The notes beneath the pieces were generated by a model. The model saw only the letters and a list, made by a program, of their open reading frames with translations. It had not been told where the DNA came from and searched no databases. Below are positions 22,560 through 33,600 of a stretch of 64,000 nucleotides of DNA, piece after piece (positions within the stretch are counted from its first letter, which is position 1; each line of letters begins with the position of its first letter). This DNA comes from Dicaeum eximium. Taxonomy: Eukaryota > Chordata > Aves > Passeriformes > Dicaeidae. A program made the translations under genes and the position numbers. The DNA lies in contig VWZP01006003.1 of assembly GCA_013396995.1 (NCBI GenBank), positions 1,895,213 to 1,959,212 on the forward strand, given 5' to 3'.

Positions 22560-23060
22560 ACCTCTCCTCTAAGGAGCAGCGACGGGAGGGAATTCACATT
22601 TTGTCTCTTACCTCTTCCCAGCAGGTCTCGGGGCTTCGACTCCCTGAGGCAGCGCTGCGGAGGCACCTGTGAGCGGTGGTCTCCCGTTTCTCCGGGGGCA
22701 GAGTGGGCAGAGAGGCGATGCCGAGCGGGAGCCGAGCGGGGCCGGCCCGGGACAGAGCCCGGCGGAGGCAGCGGGAGCCCTTCGCACAGCCGGGGGGAAC
22801 GAGCCCCTTCGCACTGGCCATGAAATCAGTCATGTGTAGGTTTTTGTCCAGCCCTGGGGGGTGGGGGAAGGAATGTGGGTTGGGCGAAGTCTAGGATTAC
22901 ACCACCGCTGAATTTTTTCTTTGCACACTTTAAATAGCCGGCACCTTTCGGTCCTGCCTTCGCCTTTCCCGTCGCCCGCGCCCCGACAGCGCCGTCCGCA
23001 AGGTAACACCTCTGCCCCCGTTTGCTTCTGCCCTGCTCCCCCTGTGCCCCTCACCCTCCG
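22560..23060 (+). promoter_or_regulatory. SLC6A13: CpG-rich promoter region of SLC6A13 (inferred)
   Basis: GC-rich and CpG-dense stretch (GGGGCCGGCCCGGGACAG around 22739-22756, CCCGTCGCCCGCGCCCCGAC around 22968-22987) in otherwise ordinary DNA, 1.4-1.9 kb upstream of the SLC6A13 start codon. A TATA-like TTTAAATA is at 22929-22936. A start site some 30 bp downstream would produce a short leader exon ending at the donor at 23002/23003. The promoter role is inference from position and composition. Confidence 0.6.
22960..23002 (+). other. SLC6A13: Candidate non-coding exon 1 of SLC6A13
   Basis: The start is approximate, placed about 30 bp after TTTAAATA at 22929. The end is set by the donor sequence CGCAAG|GTAACA (GT at 23003-23004). 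It would splice to the acceptor CTCTTTTTGAAG ending at 24418, five bases before the ATG. The arrangement of a non-coding first exon in a CpG island followed by the ATG exon fits the family, but no transcript evidence is available. Confidence 0.4.
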
Positions 23061-24423
23061 GGGCTGCCCCGGGTGAGAGGTCACGGAGCATTTTCTGCCT
23101 GTTTAATAATTTTCTAGCGCGGCGGGGTCCTCCCAGCCCTTCCTTTCGGCCGCTGTCAAACGCTTGGCAGTGTTTCTTAGCCCTCTTCGTGTCCCCAAGT
23201 GTTTTATAGGGGAACTAAGCAGGGGGAGGGGAGAGCTTGAAAGTGCTATTTTGCCCTTTTTTAGTTCTCCTCGGATAGGGGGGAGTGTAATTTGCTGCCG
23301 GTGCCTTTTTCTGCCCTCCTGGCGAGGGAGTTGCGGGCAGGGATGAATGTCAGCGTAAGGCTGGGGCTGAGGAAGCACGCTCTGCCCGGCATGGAGCAGG
23401 CTCGAGGGCTGGCACTGTGCAGGGGAAGGTGCCCTCCTTGGCACGAGGTCCTTGGCAATCCCAGCTTTCACCCTCGGAATTGGTTAGAGCCACAATCCTC
23501 ACCCTTTTTGCTGTAGAACTTGGCAGCCAGCGGGGCATCCTGCTGGAAGGAACAGGCTCAACCCTCCCTGATCCTTCCGAATGGTGTCCTCTTGGAGGTA
23601 CTTGGGGGAAGGTGGGACCTGGGGAAGTGAAGTGGTGCCCACCTGCTCTCTGCTGATCCTCTCTTAGCACAGATGTATTTAGAGATGGTGCCAAAGGATC
23701 TGAGAGCAGTACTGTGGGAAGCTTTGCAGGAAATGGGCAAATGTTTGGAAGGGCAGAGCTGGAGAAAGGCAAGATCCCAGATGCCAATGACTTCTGCGCA
23801 CTTCAGCCTGCTGTTAGAAGGATAGCACTATTCTGAAAATCACCTTTTCATGCAGCCTTGAAGATTGTTAGCAACAGTTGCTGCCATCAAAAGGATAAAC
23901 TTGTTTTACTATAATTTCAGTTTGTTCTCTTCCTGTGTCTAGGACTTCTGTGTGCTTTGTGGCATCCACCACGTGGTCTGTAAAACCAGACCTTGGTAGG
24001 CAGCAACAGAAGAGAAGAGAAACCCTTATAAAATACCTTGTAAAGTATTTGATCCTGCTGTCATCCCCCTCCAGCCCTCTCTGTTCCCCACACCTGACAC
24101 AGTGGGAGCTCCAGCCTGAGCTGCTGGGTCTTCTGTGTAACACTGGGCTTAGAGGATGGGCTTCCAGAGACAGGAGTGTTTTGAGATGAGGCAATTTAGA
24201 ATAATGAAACTAATAGTGGCTTTTAACGACTGGTTTTGGACTCATTAGTAAAAATGCATGTGTACTCTTAGCACCAGCAGGAATCTGTATGAGGAGAAAG
24301 GGAAGAACAGTTTGAAGCGTGTGTGCATGTCCTTGCCCTTCTCTTGCCTCCCATGGCCCAAATTTCTCCCTCTTTGCATGGCTTGTGCTGAATGTAATGA
24401 AGGAAACTCTTTTTGAAGGTGGG

Positions 24424-24640
24424 ATGGATTACAGAGTCCCTGGTGCTGTCAGCAATGGTGAAATGGTGCCCACACACCCTGGCATGGAAAAGGAGAAGGA
24501 GGAAGAAGAGAAGGAGGACCAGACACTGGAGCGTGGTCAATGGAACAACAAGCTTGAGTATGTCTTGTCTGTGGCTGGGGAGATCATTGGCCTGGGAAAT
24601 GTCTGGCGCTTCCCCTACCTCTGCTACAAGAACGGTGGAG
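24424..24640 (+). CDS. SLC6A13: SLC6A13 coding exon 1: N-terminus and TM1
   Basis: Residues 1-72; donor GTAAGT at 24641, phase 1. A cytosolic tail of about 43 residues carries a run of Glu/Lys (residues 21-32) that is longer than I recall in human GAT2. TM1 (about 45-66) follows, with Glu53, Asn59 and Arg62 of the Na+/substrate site and extracellular gate. The frame is open upstream of the ATG; MDYRVPG aligns with human MDSRVSG, fixing the start. Confidence 0.96.
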
Positions 24641-27600
24641 GTAAGTGTAGCCAGGGCCACCTGGTCACCAGCACCACTCCCTGATCCCTCTCAGCTCCTC
24701 AGCTGTGCCCAAGCCATGAGTCTGAAGAGAAGATGCCAACCTGCCAACGTGGTACTGCCATCTGGGCTTGTTTTGAACCAAATGGGACATGGCTAACAGT
24801 GGCAATATCCCAGGGTTTCTGATGGCTGTAGCTGTGCTTCCCTGAGATGAATGGAGCTCTGCTCCTACTGGTGAAGTGGGTGGCTGCATGCAGAGGGAAG
24901 GCTGGAAGAGCAGGGAGAGAACTCAGCTTTCTGAGCCATGTGTCTCACTTCAGGCACCGCTTCCTTGAGGAGTGCCAGGCATCCTGTGCAAATCAAATGG
25001 TGGGTCCTGGTGGGACAGCAGGGAGTGCTGTGAGAGGCACCACTCCAGTGTCTTTGCAAGCTCTGTGAGTAGGAACTCAAGGGAACTTCCAGGAGTTCTT
25101 GAACACAGGTCTTGTTCCTGTGTGTGTCCATGGAGGGCTGTCCCCTGGGTCCTGGAGGCAGGTGGCAGGGACAGGGCAGAGTGCAGGGGTTTCTCCTGCC
25201 TCGGGGTAGAAGTGCAATGCTCAGAAGTGCTGCTCAGGCTGTGCTCAGCCATTCCCCCCGAGGCCAGGCTGGATTGTGCCTTGGCAGCAGACATGGGCTC
25301 GCTGCGCAGGGGCTTCCACAGTTTGCGGCTGTCTTTTAAAGGACAAAACCTTTGAAAATGAAAACACAAAGTTTTTCTCAACTTTGGCTTAGAGACATGT
25401 AGAGAGAGGGAGCTGCTCTCCCAGTCTGGTGATTAGTTGCTAATTGGGCCCTCAGGAGGGCAGGGGAGAGGGGAAGTGGCACTTGGCTGGGAGCTGGCAG
25501 GGAGTGAGCACTGAGGGATGTGGGGCTGAAATCCACTGGCTTGAGTTTGCAGTAGTCTCGTGGGCCTCACTAAACTGCTTTCATCCCAGAGGCATAAAAG
25601 AAGATTAAACACTGTTTAGCTACTTGCAGGCTGTAGTTTCTTCAGTGCTTGTTTCTTTTCACCAGGTAGTCTTTCCCTGTTGAAAACGAAGAAATCTTCT
25701 GCATGTTCTTTTTCTGTGAGAAATTTTCCGCATGTTCTTTTCTCTGTAGGAAATGCTTCTTGGCTGCTTGTTGACCTTTGTCTGGTCCCACTGTGGCAAT
25801 TTTCCTTGGGTACTATTCCACTGTACTTGGGAGCAGGACTTGGAATCCTGTCCAGGCACCCCTTGCTCTGGGTGCCAGGGGAGAGCTCAGGGAGTGCTCT
25901 GCGGAGAGGGGAGCTGCCGCGTGAGCAGCAGAGGCAACACTCCAAGGGATTTCTCAGCCTTTTTTCCCTGGAGAAATGGGCCTGAAGCAAAGTCCTGTGA
26001 AGCACTAGAAGCTGTGAGGAATTTGAAATCCCAGGCAGATTTTTCATCTCTGGCCCCCTTCCATGAGGTTAGAGCAAGGATGGGGCATGAGACTCTTGTG
26101 TGCTGAGGAAAGCAGTTTCTGTAAGATGTCTCCTGGGGCAGAGCAGTGTGCTGAGGGGATCAGGTGGCAGGACAAAAGGCTCCCTCCTGCCTCTTGGAAC
26201 CCAGCCTCCTGCAGACAGCACTATATCAAAACCCCTGTAACACCTCAAGTTGAATTTTAAAAATTGCTAGAGGTGTTGCCTTATACTCCTTTAGAAATGC
26301 TGGTCCAGACTCTTGCTTCTCCCATTCTTCTATAAAGGTGCAGGGCCTTTATTTAATTTCCAGCCCCAGGTCAATCACAGCCAGCCTACAACTATTAACT
26401 CTTGTGCCAGCACTCCCATCAGTCTGAGGTAGTTCTGCCCTGCTGGATGACTCTCTCTCCCTTCTGAGCTGTGTGCAGGCAGTGGTAACAGAGGTAACTG
26501 CTCTCAGCTCTTGCTTTGCTTGCCTAAATATGAACCTCTTCAAGAAAGTGGTATCTGCAAAATCTGAGTTATGCAAAGAGCTAGTCACTCTTCCTTTCTT
26601 TAGGAATATTTTCACATAACAAAGGACGAGTAGTCCCTTATACATTTAATGCTCAATGCATGATGCCAAAGCCCTACATAGTAGAGAAAAACAACAAAGA
26701 AAAGCAAAAAAATGTTCTTTGTGCTCTTGTTTGCTCTTACTTTCACCTGCAGTGGCAGGGCCAGGAGCTCCCTGGGCAGGCTGGCCCCACTGACTGGGAA
26801 ATACCAGGGAAGCCTGTCTGATGGGGGGCACTGCAGCCCCTCCCCAGCTCCCCACACCTGCCAGTCCCAAGGCCCCCCACTGCTGAAAAAGAGATAGGGA
26901 AGGCACAGGGGCTGGTTAAGGAGTAATTTCTCCTTGTGTCCCCTGCTCTCCAATTGACAGGGTGATTTAAAGAACACAGACACTGATGGAAAGAATGGTC
27001 TTATTTGACTATGAATATAAAGGCAACACAAAAGGAAAATGATACATTCAATAAAACTCTACATGCTCAACTTTAGCAACAAGCAAAAGGAAGCAAGGTA
27101 ATGCACCTAATCGTTACTAGACTCGAAAAAGGATAGGGATTGAGAAAGATACATCACCAGTTGCCTAAATATTTGTACCATCATCCAGAGTCCACAGTCA
27201 CTGGGGAGCCCCTTTCCTAGCGAGGACCTGGAGAGCCCTTCCTGGCAACTGGGAAAATCCTACACGGTGTGTCCACCTATAGCTGAGGTCTCCAAATTTG
27301 CCCTGAAACTGGGTCCAGTGTTTATAGACTCAAATCTGTAAGTCAACGTGACTTGATTATATTTTTAGCACAAAAACACCTGGATCTGATGGCACATGGC
27401 CCAGCAGGGGCCAGGGCTTGGCCAGAGCTCAGGCCTCAGCTGGGAGGATTTTCCCCTAAAAAACCCTTCAAACAAGGCTCTGTTCACAGCAATTGGGAAA
27501 GTTGCTTAAAATGATACATTTCTTGCAGATAACTATACAAGGTTATACAAGAGCTAGCACAAGTGTCTTTGTCATATATTTTTAGCTAAATAATACTGAT

Positions 27601-30600
27601 GGTGTTAATCACACAGTGCCCAGGATTCATCCTCTCAGTCAGCTCTGGCTGAGCTGGCTGTTGCTCAGGCCTCAGCACACCAATCTCCCCACCTGGGATG
27701 TGAGGAGATTAGGGCAGATTGCAGAGACATGTCTGCAAATTTTTCCTTCTCTCCACCATAACTCTGTGCTATTTCACAGCCTATATGTCAGGACCCTCCT
27801 GAAACCTTCCTGAAACTCTAGGCAGCCAGAGGTTAGGGGACAGGCCAGACTGCAGGCTGCAAATGAGGGAAAACTGAGCTGGAAAGCTTTACTTGCTGCC
27901 TCAGAGACCTCTCCTGGAGTTTAGGTAAATACAAACTTCTTTATGACAACAATCTTTCTTGGAAACAGGCTTGACTTTCATGATGATATGATTTTGTGCA
28001 AGTTGGGAGTTGAGAGGACGGTGTTAAGACAACCATTTCCCCTGCCATCTGCCTTCACCAATTTTTGTTTACAGCATATGGACAGATGTGCATTGTTCCC
28101 GCAGGGCTGCCAGGTATCACAGAATCATTAAGGTTAAAAAAGGCCTCTAAGAACATGGAGTCAAACCCTTAAGCCAGCACCCCTTTCAGCTCCTGTTTGT
28201 CCACTGGAGTTGCCAAGGTGTCTTCCCTGTTTTGCTCCCCCCTTTTTTTTTTTTTTTTTTTTGGCAAGAATGGGGGGGCTGTGGCTCTGCACCCATCTGA
28301 GATGAGCACATGGTGGGAATCCCAGCCAGTCCCCAAAGTGCCCCTTCCCTTTCCCAGCCCCTGCATGCTCAGTAAGCTTCTTAATGAAATCTCCTGGGTT
28401 TTGAGTTCTCTTGTGCACCAGGATTGTTATTTCCCATACACTCCCACTGAGCTGAGCCCAAAGCCAGTTCACATCACACAGGCACAGAAAAAGCCTGTGC
28501 AGGGAAACCATTCGTGTCTGGCTGGGTTGCCACCTCTGACCCTGATGCCCTCTGAGCCCACCACAGCCAAGATGCCACTCTCTGCTTGAGTCTGCCTCTT
28601 TCCTGACCTGTGTCCTGCCTTTCAGCAGGGCTTGAGTGGCTCCAGTGGCGCATGATGTGTGAGTGGCACATGACGTGCATGCACCGTCTTGGGGGCTGTC
28701 TCCTGTGCTCTGTGGAGTAAAGGCCATCACTGCAATTAACATTAGCCTGGGCTAATCAAAAGCCTGAAGCATTTAATCCCTCCCTGCCTGCTCCATGACA
28801 GAGCTGGAACAGGAGGGCAGCATGGGCTGCTGCTGTGAGGTGCATACTTTCCTATGCTACTTGCTCTTCCCTTACATGTCTGCTGCTTTTTGCCAAGCAA
28901 ATGATTGAGCAACCCCAAAAACTGAGCAAAAGTCTCAGTCTCCATGTGCTCCTCAGAGCCTTGGTATTGGCACCCATGGGTTTATCAGCTTATTCAGTCA
29001 CAATAATCAATGTGAAAGGAGCCACCAACCTGATTAAAAGTTGGAATGTCTTTACAGCAGAGTGTGCTTCTGTATTTCCATACAGCTATTCACAACTTTC
29101 TTCTCCATTCTTTGTACATATTGAATTATTCATGTAATCACATCACTCCAGAAGCTGAAATGTGAGGAAATTTTTTTCCCTGGCATCCTGTCTGTGATCT
29201 TCCAATCTCCACAGCTGCCATCCCTCCAAGGCTGTCCCACTCAGGAGGAACCTGCCTCCTGACTGGCTACAGACAGCCTGACCTCCTTCCCCTCATGGAG
29301 CTTATTTTTCTATCTGCCACTTGAATCTGCCAGGTGCCTTCTTCATCCCCTACCTCATCTTCCTCTTCACCTGTGGGATCCCAGTGTTCTTCCTGGAGAC
29401 GGCGCTAGGGCAGTACACGAGCCAGGGAGGGGTGACAGCCTGGCGCAGGATCTGCCCCCTCTTTGAAGGTGAGTGGAGGGAGCTGGGAGGGCATGGGGAG
29501 GTGGGGAGACCCTGGGACCCTGGAGGGATGAGCAGTCTCCCTACAGCTTGGATTGTTATGCACCTCCACATCCCCTGCCCACCTCCCTGAGAATGCCACT
29601 GGCTGCCCCATTGCCAAAATCCTGATGGAAAAATGGATCACCTTCTTCACCAAACAGTTCTCACTGTTACATTGCATCCCAGTAATGTAATCCCATTTCC
29701 TTCTTCATGGCCACAGCTTTGGCAAGGAGCTTTGTGCTCAATCAAGGCTGTCCTCTAAGAGGTAAATGGGGAAAATGCTTCTGGTGGTTATGAGGAACCT
29801 AAAGCATGCTGTTGTTTTTGTTTTTTGGTTGTTTTTTTTTTTTAAGTCAACGCTCTGTCATCTCTGTGAGTTTTCATGTGGCATAAAACCTTACTGGTGA
29901 AGGTGTCAGCTCTCTTAATGAATTGTCAGTAGTCAGATCCTCTGTTTCTAGGACTGTTTCATCACAGTTATCCAGCCTCAAGCCAGTTGCTATGATTTCT
30001 CTGAAAGACACAGTTGCCTTCTCCCCACATGCCAAAACCTTTAGATGCTTCTCCAATGCCCTCCAGAGAAGGTGTGCAGTGCTAACAAAAGAGCTTCCCA
30101 AATAAAAATGAAAAGTGAAAGTGAAAAATATTAAAAAATTAATTTTGTTAGAAGAGATGTGTCTCAGCAGGTGCCATACCATTGTGTGTTTCTGCCCCTT
30201 TGGGTGGTGTTCCAACCATAACCTAGCCACCCCCTGCCCAGCATCCCTGCCATTGTCACCCTTTCACCAGGGAAGGCAGTGGCAGGGCAGCAGGAAGAGG
30301 GGTGCCTGGGAGCCCTGACTGGATGCCCACTGATGTGGCACGGTGGCCTTTGGGGAGGGGATGGTGGCTCTGGTGGCCACCCTACTGACATGGACCCGGC
30401 AGCGCACTCAGAATGAGAGCAGCAGGTGCAAACACTGGGAAAGCAGCTCCCAAAGGGAATGCTGTTCCTGTCCCCTGGCACATGGGTCACCTGCCTTTGG
30501 GGCTCGCTTTCTGCAGGAATTGGCTACGCCTCCCAGGTCATCGTCATACTGCTGAACTTCTACTACATCATTGTCCTGGCCTGGGCCTTGTTTTATCTCT

Positions 30601-33600
30601 TCAGTTCGTTCACCATTGACCTCCCCTGGGGCAGCTGTGACCACGAGTGGAACACAGGTGGGTGTGGAGCCTCTCCCTGTCCTCCAGCAGATCCCAGATG
30701 AGGGAAACCTGCTGCTGCCCAGGGCCAAGCCTCAGGAGAGTGTCTTGCTCCTGTGTGGGTGGGATATAGGTTTGGGGTCCTGAGTCACTGCAGTGCTGTT
30801 GGCACTTTTGTGAGAGAGGCTTAGTTGATCTCAGTCGTTGCCAGAGAAGCACCAGTGCTGTGCCCTGGTGACCTCCCTGGTGACTTCTGCTCTGGGCTTC
30901 AGCTAACATGGGTGCCCTCCTTCTTGGCATTATTCAATCATCCTGTTCTGTGTGTTAACCACAGACCCAGTGCTGATCAGGACCGTACCCACTGGAAGGA
31001 AAAGTTAAATGCTATCATCTTAAGTGTCCTAGATTTCTTGCCAGCCTTTCCATGGAAGGGATTTCTTTTTGTGCGTCCTTGGGACTATACAAAACTTGTC
31101 CTAGAGTCAATGTCAGGGAGCCTCAACACTGTGGATAGACAAGGAGGGATTTTTCAGATCCTCTGGTACTTCAGGCACTGCTGCTTACCATTCTCCTTTC
31201 CCTGGGCCTTTCCTGCAGGGAACTGCATGGAGCTTCAGAAGGCGAACTCAACCTTCAACGTGACCAGCGAAAACGCCACGTCCCCGGTCATCGAGTTCTG
31301 GGAGTGAGTAAAGGACAGGCCTGCACACCCCTTCCCTCTCAGATACAATTTCCCTGGGCAAGGACAAACTGCAGCAGCACATCCTATACACCCACCCTTG
31401 CCAGAAAAGGACACACAGGGGGAAGCTGGGCAGGTCAGAGTGAAGGCTCTCAGGGGCAGCCCTGTCAGTCAAGGTAACTTCACTGTACCTATGGTATCGC
31501 AGGGACCATGCTGGCATCCCTCAGAGCCACCTGATTTTGTCCTTCTCTGATGCTGTGTTCTTGTCCCTCTGGATCTTTTGGCCTTTTTGGTCTCACTGAC
31601 CTATTTCCTTTGAATCCATGCTGCTGTGTGATACCAGCATGTTCCCAGGAGGCTCTGGCACGGTGGGCAGTGACTTTTGTCTGTGCACTGGTCTTATCTC
31701 AAAAATAGAAAAAGGAGTGATGTTTTCAGTATAGGGAGACTAATATGCAAGTTATGCTGAGGAGAGAAACTCACCAAAATCGAAACTAGTGCTAGGGTCA
31801 GATAACTTCACACTGAAATTTGGTCCCTCATGTTCACTGTTTTCTCCCCTTGTGTTAGTTATCCTGGGGTCCAGAGTAGCTTTATGTCTGTCACAAAGGC
31901 ATAGGTCTGTTGGCTTAGGATCTCTGATGATCCTCAGCAGGCCCAGCTCAGCACTGAGCCCTGGCGGAGCCCTGTGCAGGTAACCCCTCTGCTGCCACCC
32001 TGCCCTTGTGTGTTTGGATGGATGGAGCACTCTGTCCCCACCTACGCTCGGGGGTGGATGGAGCACACACACAGCACCCCCAGGGCTTCTTCAGCTCAGC
32101 ACACGGACACTGCTTTTAAACTTCAAAGTTTTAATTTTTTTTTTTTTTNGTGCTCCCTGAGCCTGTGCTCTCCCTCTGCCTGTTGCTTACAGGTGATTAG
32201 ATGGTGGCCTGCCTTAGGCTGCTTTTCCTGTGGCTGAACACTGGAAAAGCTGTTGTTTCTATCACTACTGTGACCATCCCTGTGCTACTGGGGAATAAAC
32301 AGCATGGGATTGGAAATTTCCACTGTCCATTGCTTCTGATGCAGCATCTGTTGCTGCTGTCCCTGGGCAGGGAGGTAGAAGGCCAGCATTTCTTTGAGGA
32401 GATGTGACCTGCCAGTGGGCTGATGGCACACTCCACAGGTCTCTTCTGGCTGCAGTACAGCACCCAGTTAGCTCCAGTCCAGTGGCACCCTTTGCACTGG
32501 TTAGAGTCCACATCCTAAGAAGCAGGCAAAGAGCAACATGACAAAGTGTATCTGAGAGAGTGCTGTGATTTTTCCAACCCTTCTCTCACCCCCTCAGTCA
32601 TCTGCAAGGCTGTGGGGCAGGGAGGGCAGCAGTGTGCCTTAGACAAGGGCTTCTCCAGCAGCACCTTTATGGTGGGATAATTGCTGTCTTTTGCAGCAGG
32701 GTGGACACTGCTGGTTGCTGGGCTCCAGTGTTGTGCAATTCCCTTTCTGTCTGCCTCAGGCTTGGCTTTCTGGGACTGCACCCTGGGGTTTCACATTCAG
32801 GTTCCACTGTGTGGTATAGATATAGAGGAGGATGAGTCCTTACTTTTTTAAGTGATGAGGAAGATTTGACATACACATGACATGGAAAGGCTGCTGATAT
32901 CTGACCTCATTTGTACCAAAGTCCACATAGCTCAGGATTTTATCTCCACACTGGCTGCAAGAGGATGCTCCAGGTGGCCTCTTCTGACTGTGCAGTGGGG
33001 ATTATGGTGGTGATGGTCACAGAATGGGATGCTGTGCTACTCTGTGTCCTGAGGTCAATTATGTGGCTGCCTCAAAAGAGAGAAGTGTGCCATAGAGAAG
33101 GGGTTAGACAGCATTGCTTCTTGGGTGGTCCTGATGCATTCTGCATGGTAAGTGCAGTGAATCCCTCATTTTGAGGATTGGAGCATGTCAGAAAAGTAGG
33201 TGAACTCTGTGTGTCCATGTGTGACCTGCCAGACTGGCAGTATTTATCAGAGAAGTGCACTGCTTAATTTCTCTGAGGCTTTCAGCTCAGACTTGAACCT
33301 TGTTAGTAAGACAGCTTTTCTCCCCAAAGCCACCAGGCACTGAGGAGGTGAGAACCAGCATGGTGTTGGGAACACTAGTGGCCAGCATCAGTGACCCTTG
33401 CACGTTTCTTTGCTTCCCCCCAACGCAGGAGGCGAGTGCTAAAGATTTCTGATGGCATCCAGCACCTGGGTGGTCTCCGCTGGGAGCTGGCTCTGTGTCT
33501 CTTGCTGGCTTGGATCATCTGTTACTTCTGCATTTGGAAAGGGGTCAAGTCCACGGGCAAGGTGAGTCCTTGGTTCAGATCAAGCCTCCTTCCTTGGTCA

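Larger units (their letters stand above)
24641..33428 (+). other. SLC6A13: SLC6A13 introns 1-4
   Basis: Introns are 24641-29333, 29469-30516, 30658-31218 and 31304-33428. They hold the CR1 fragment at 28116 and two poly-T runs. 26980-27605 is an AT-richer block with an unfamiliar texture (see findings). I see no further exons; the long open frames (for example 193 codons at 28161-28742, minus) run through repeat and poly-T sequence. Confidence 0.75.

Noticed and set aside
28161..28742. 193-codon open frame on the minus strand
   Set aside because: It runs through poly-A/T (KKKKKKK) and CR1 sequence, has arbitrary composition, no splice context and no family resemblance.
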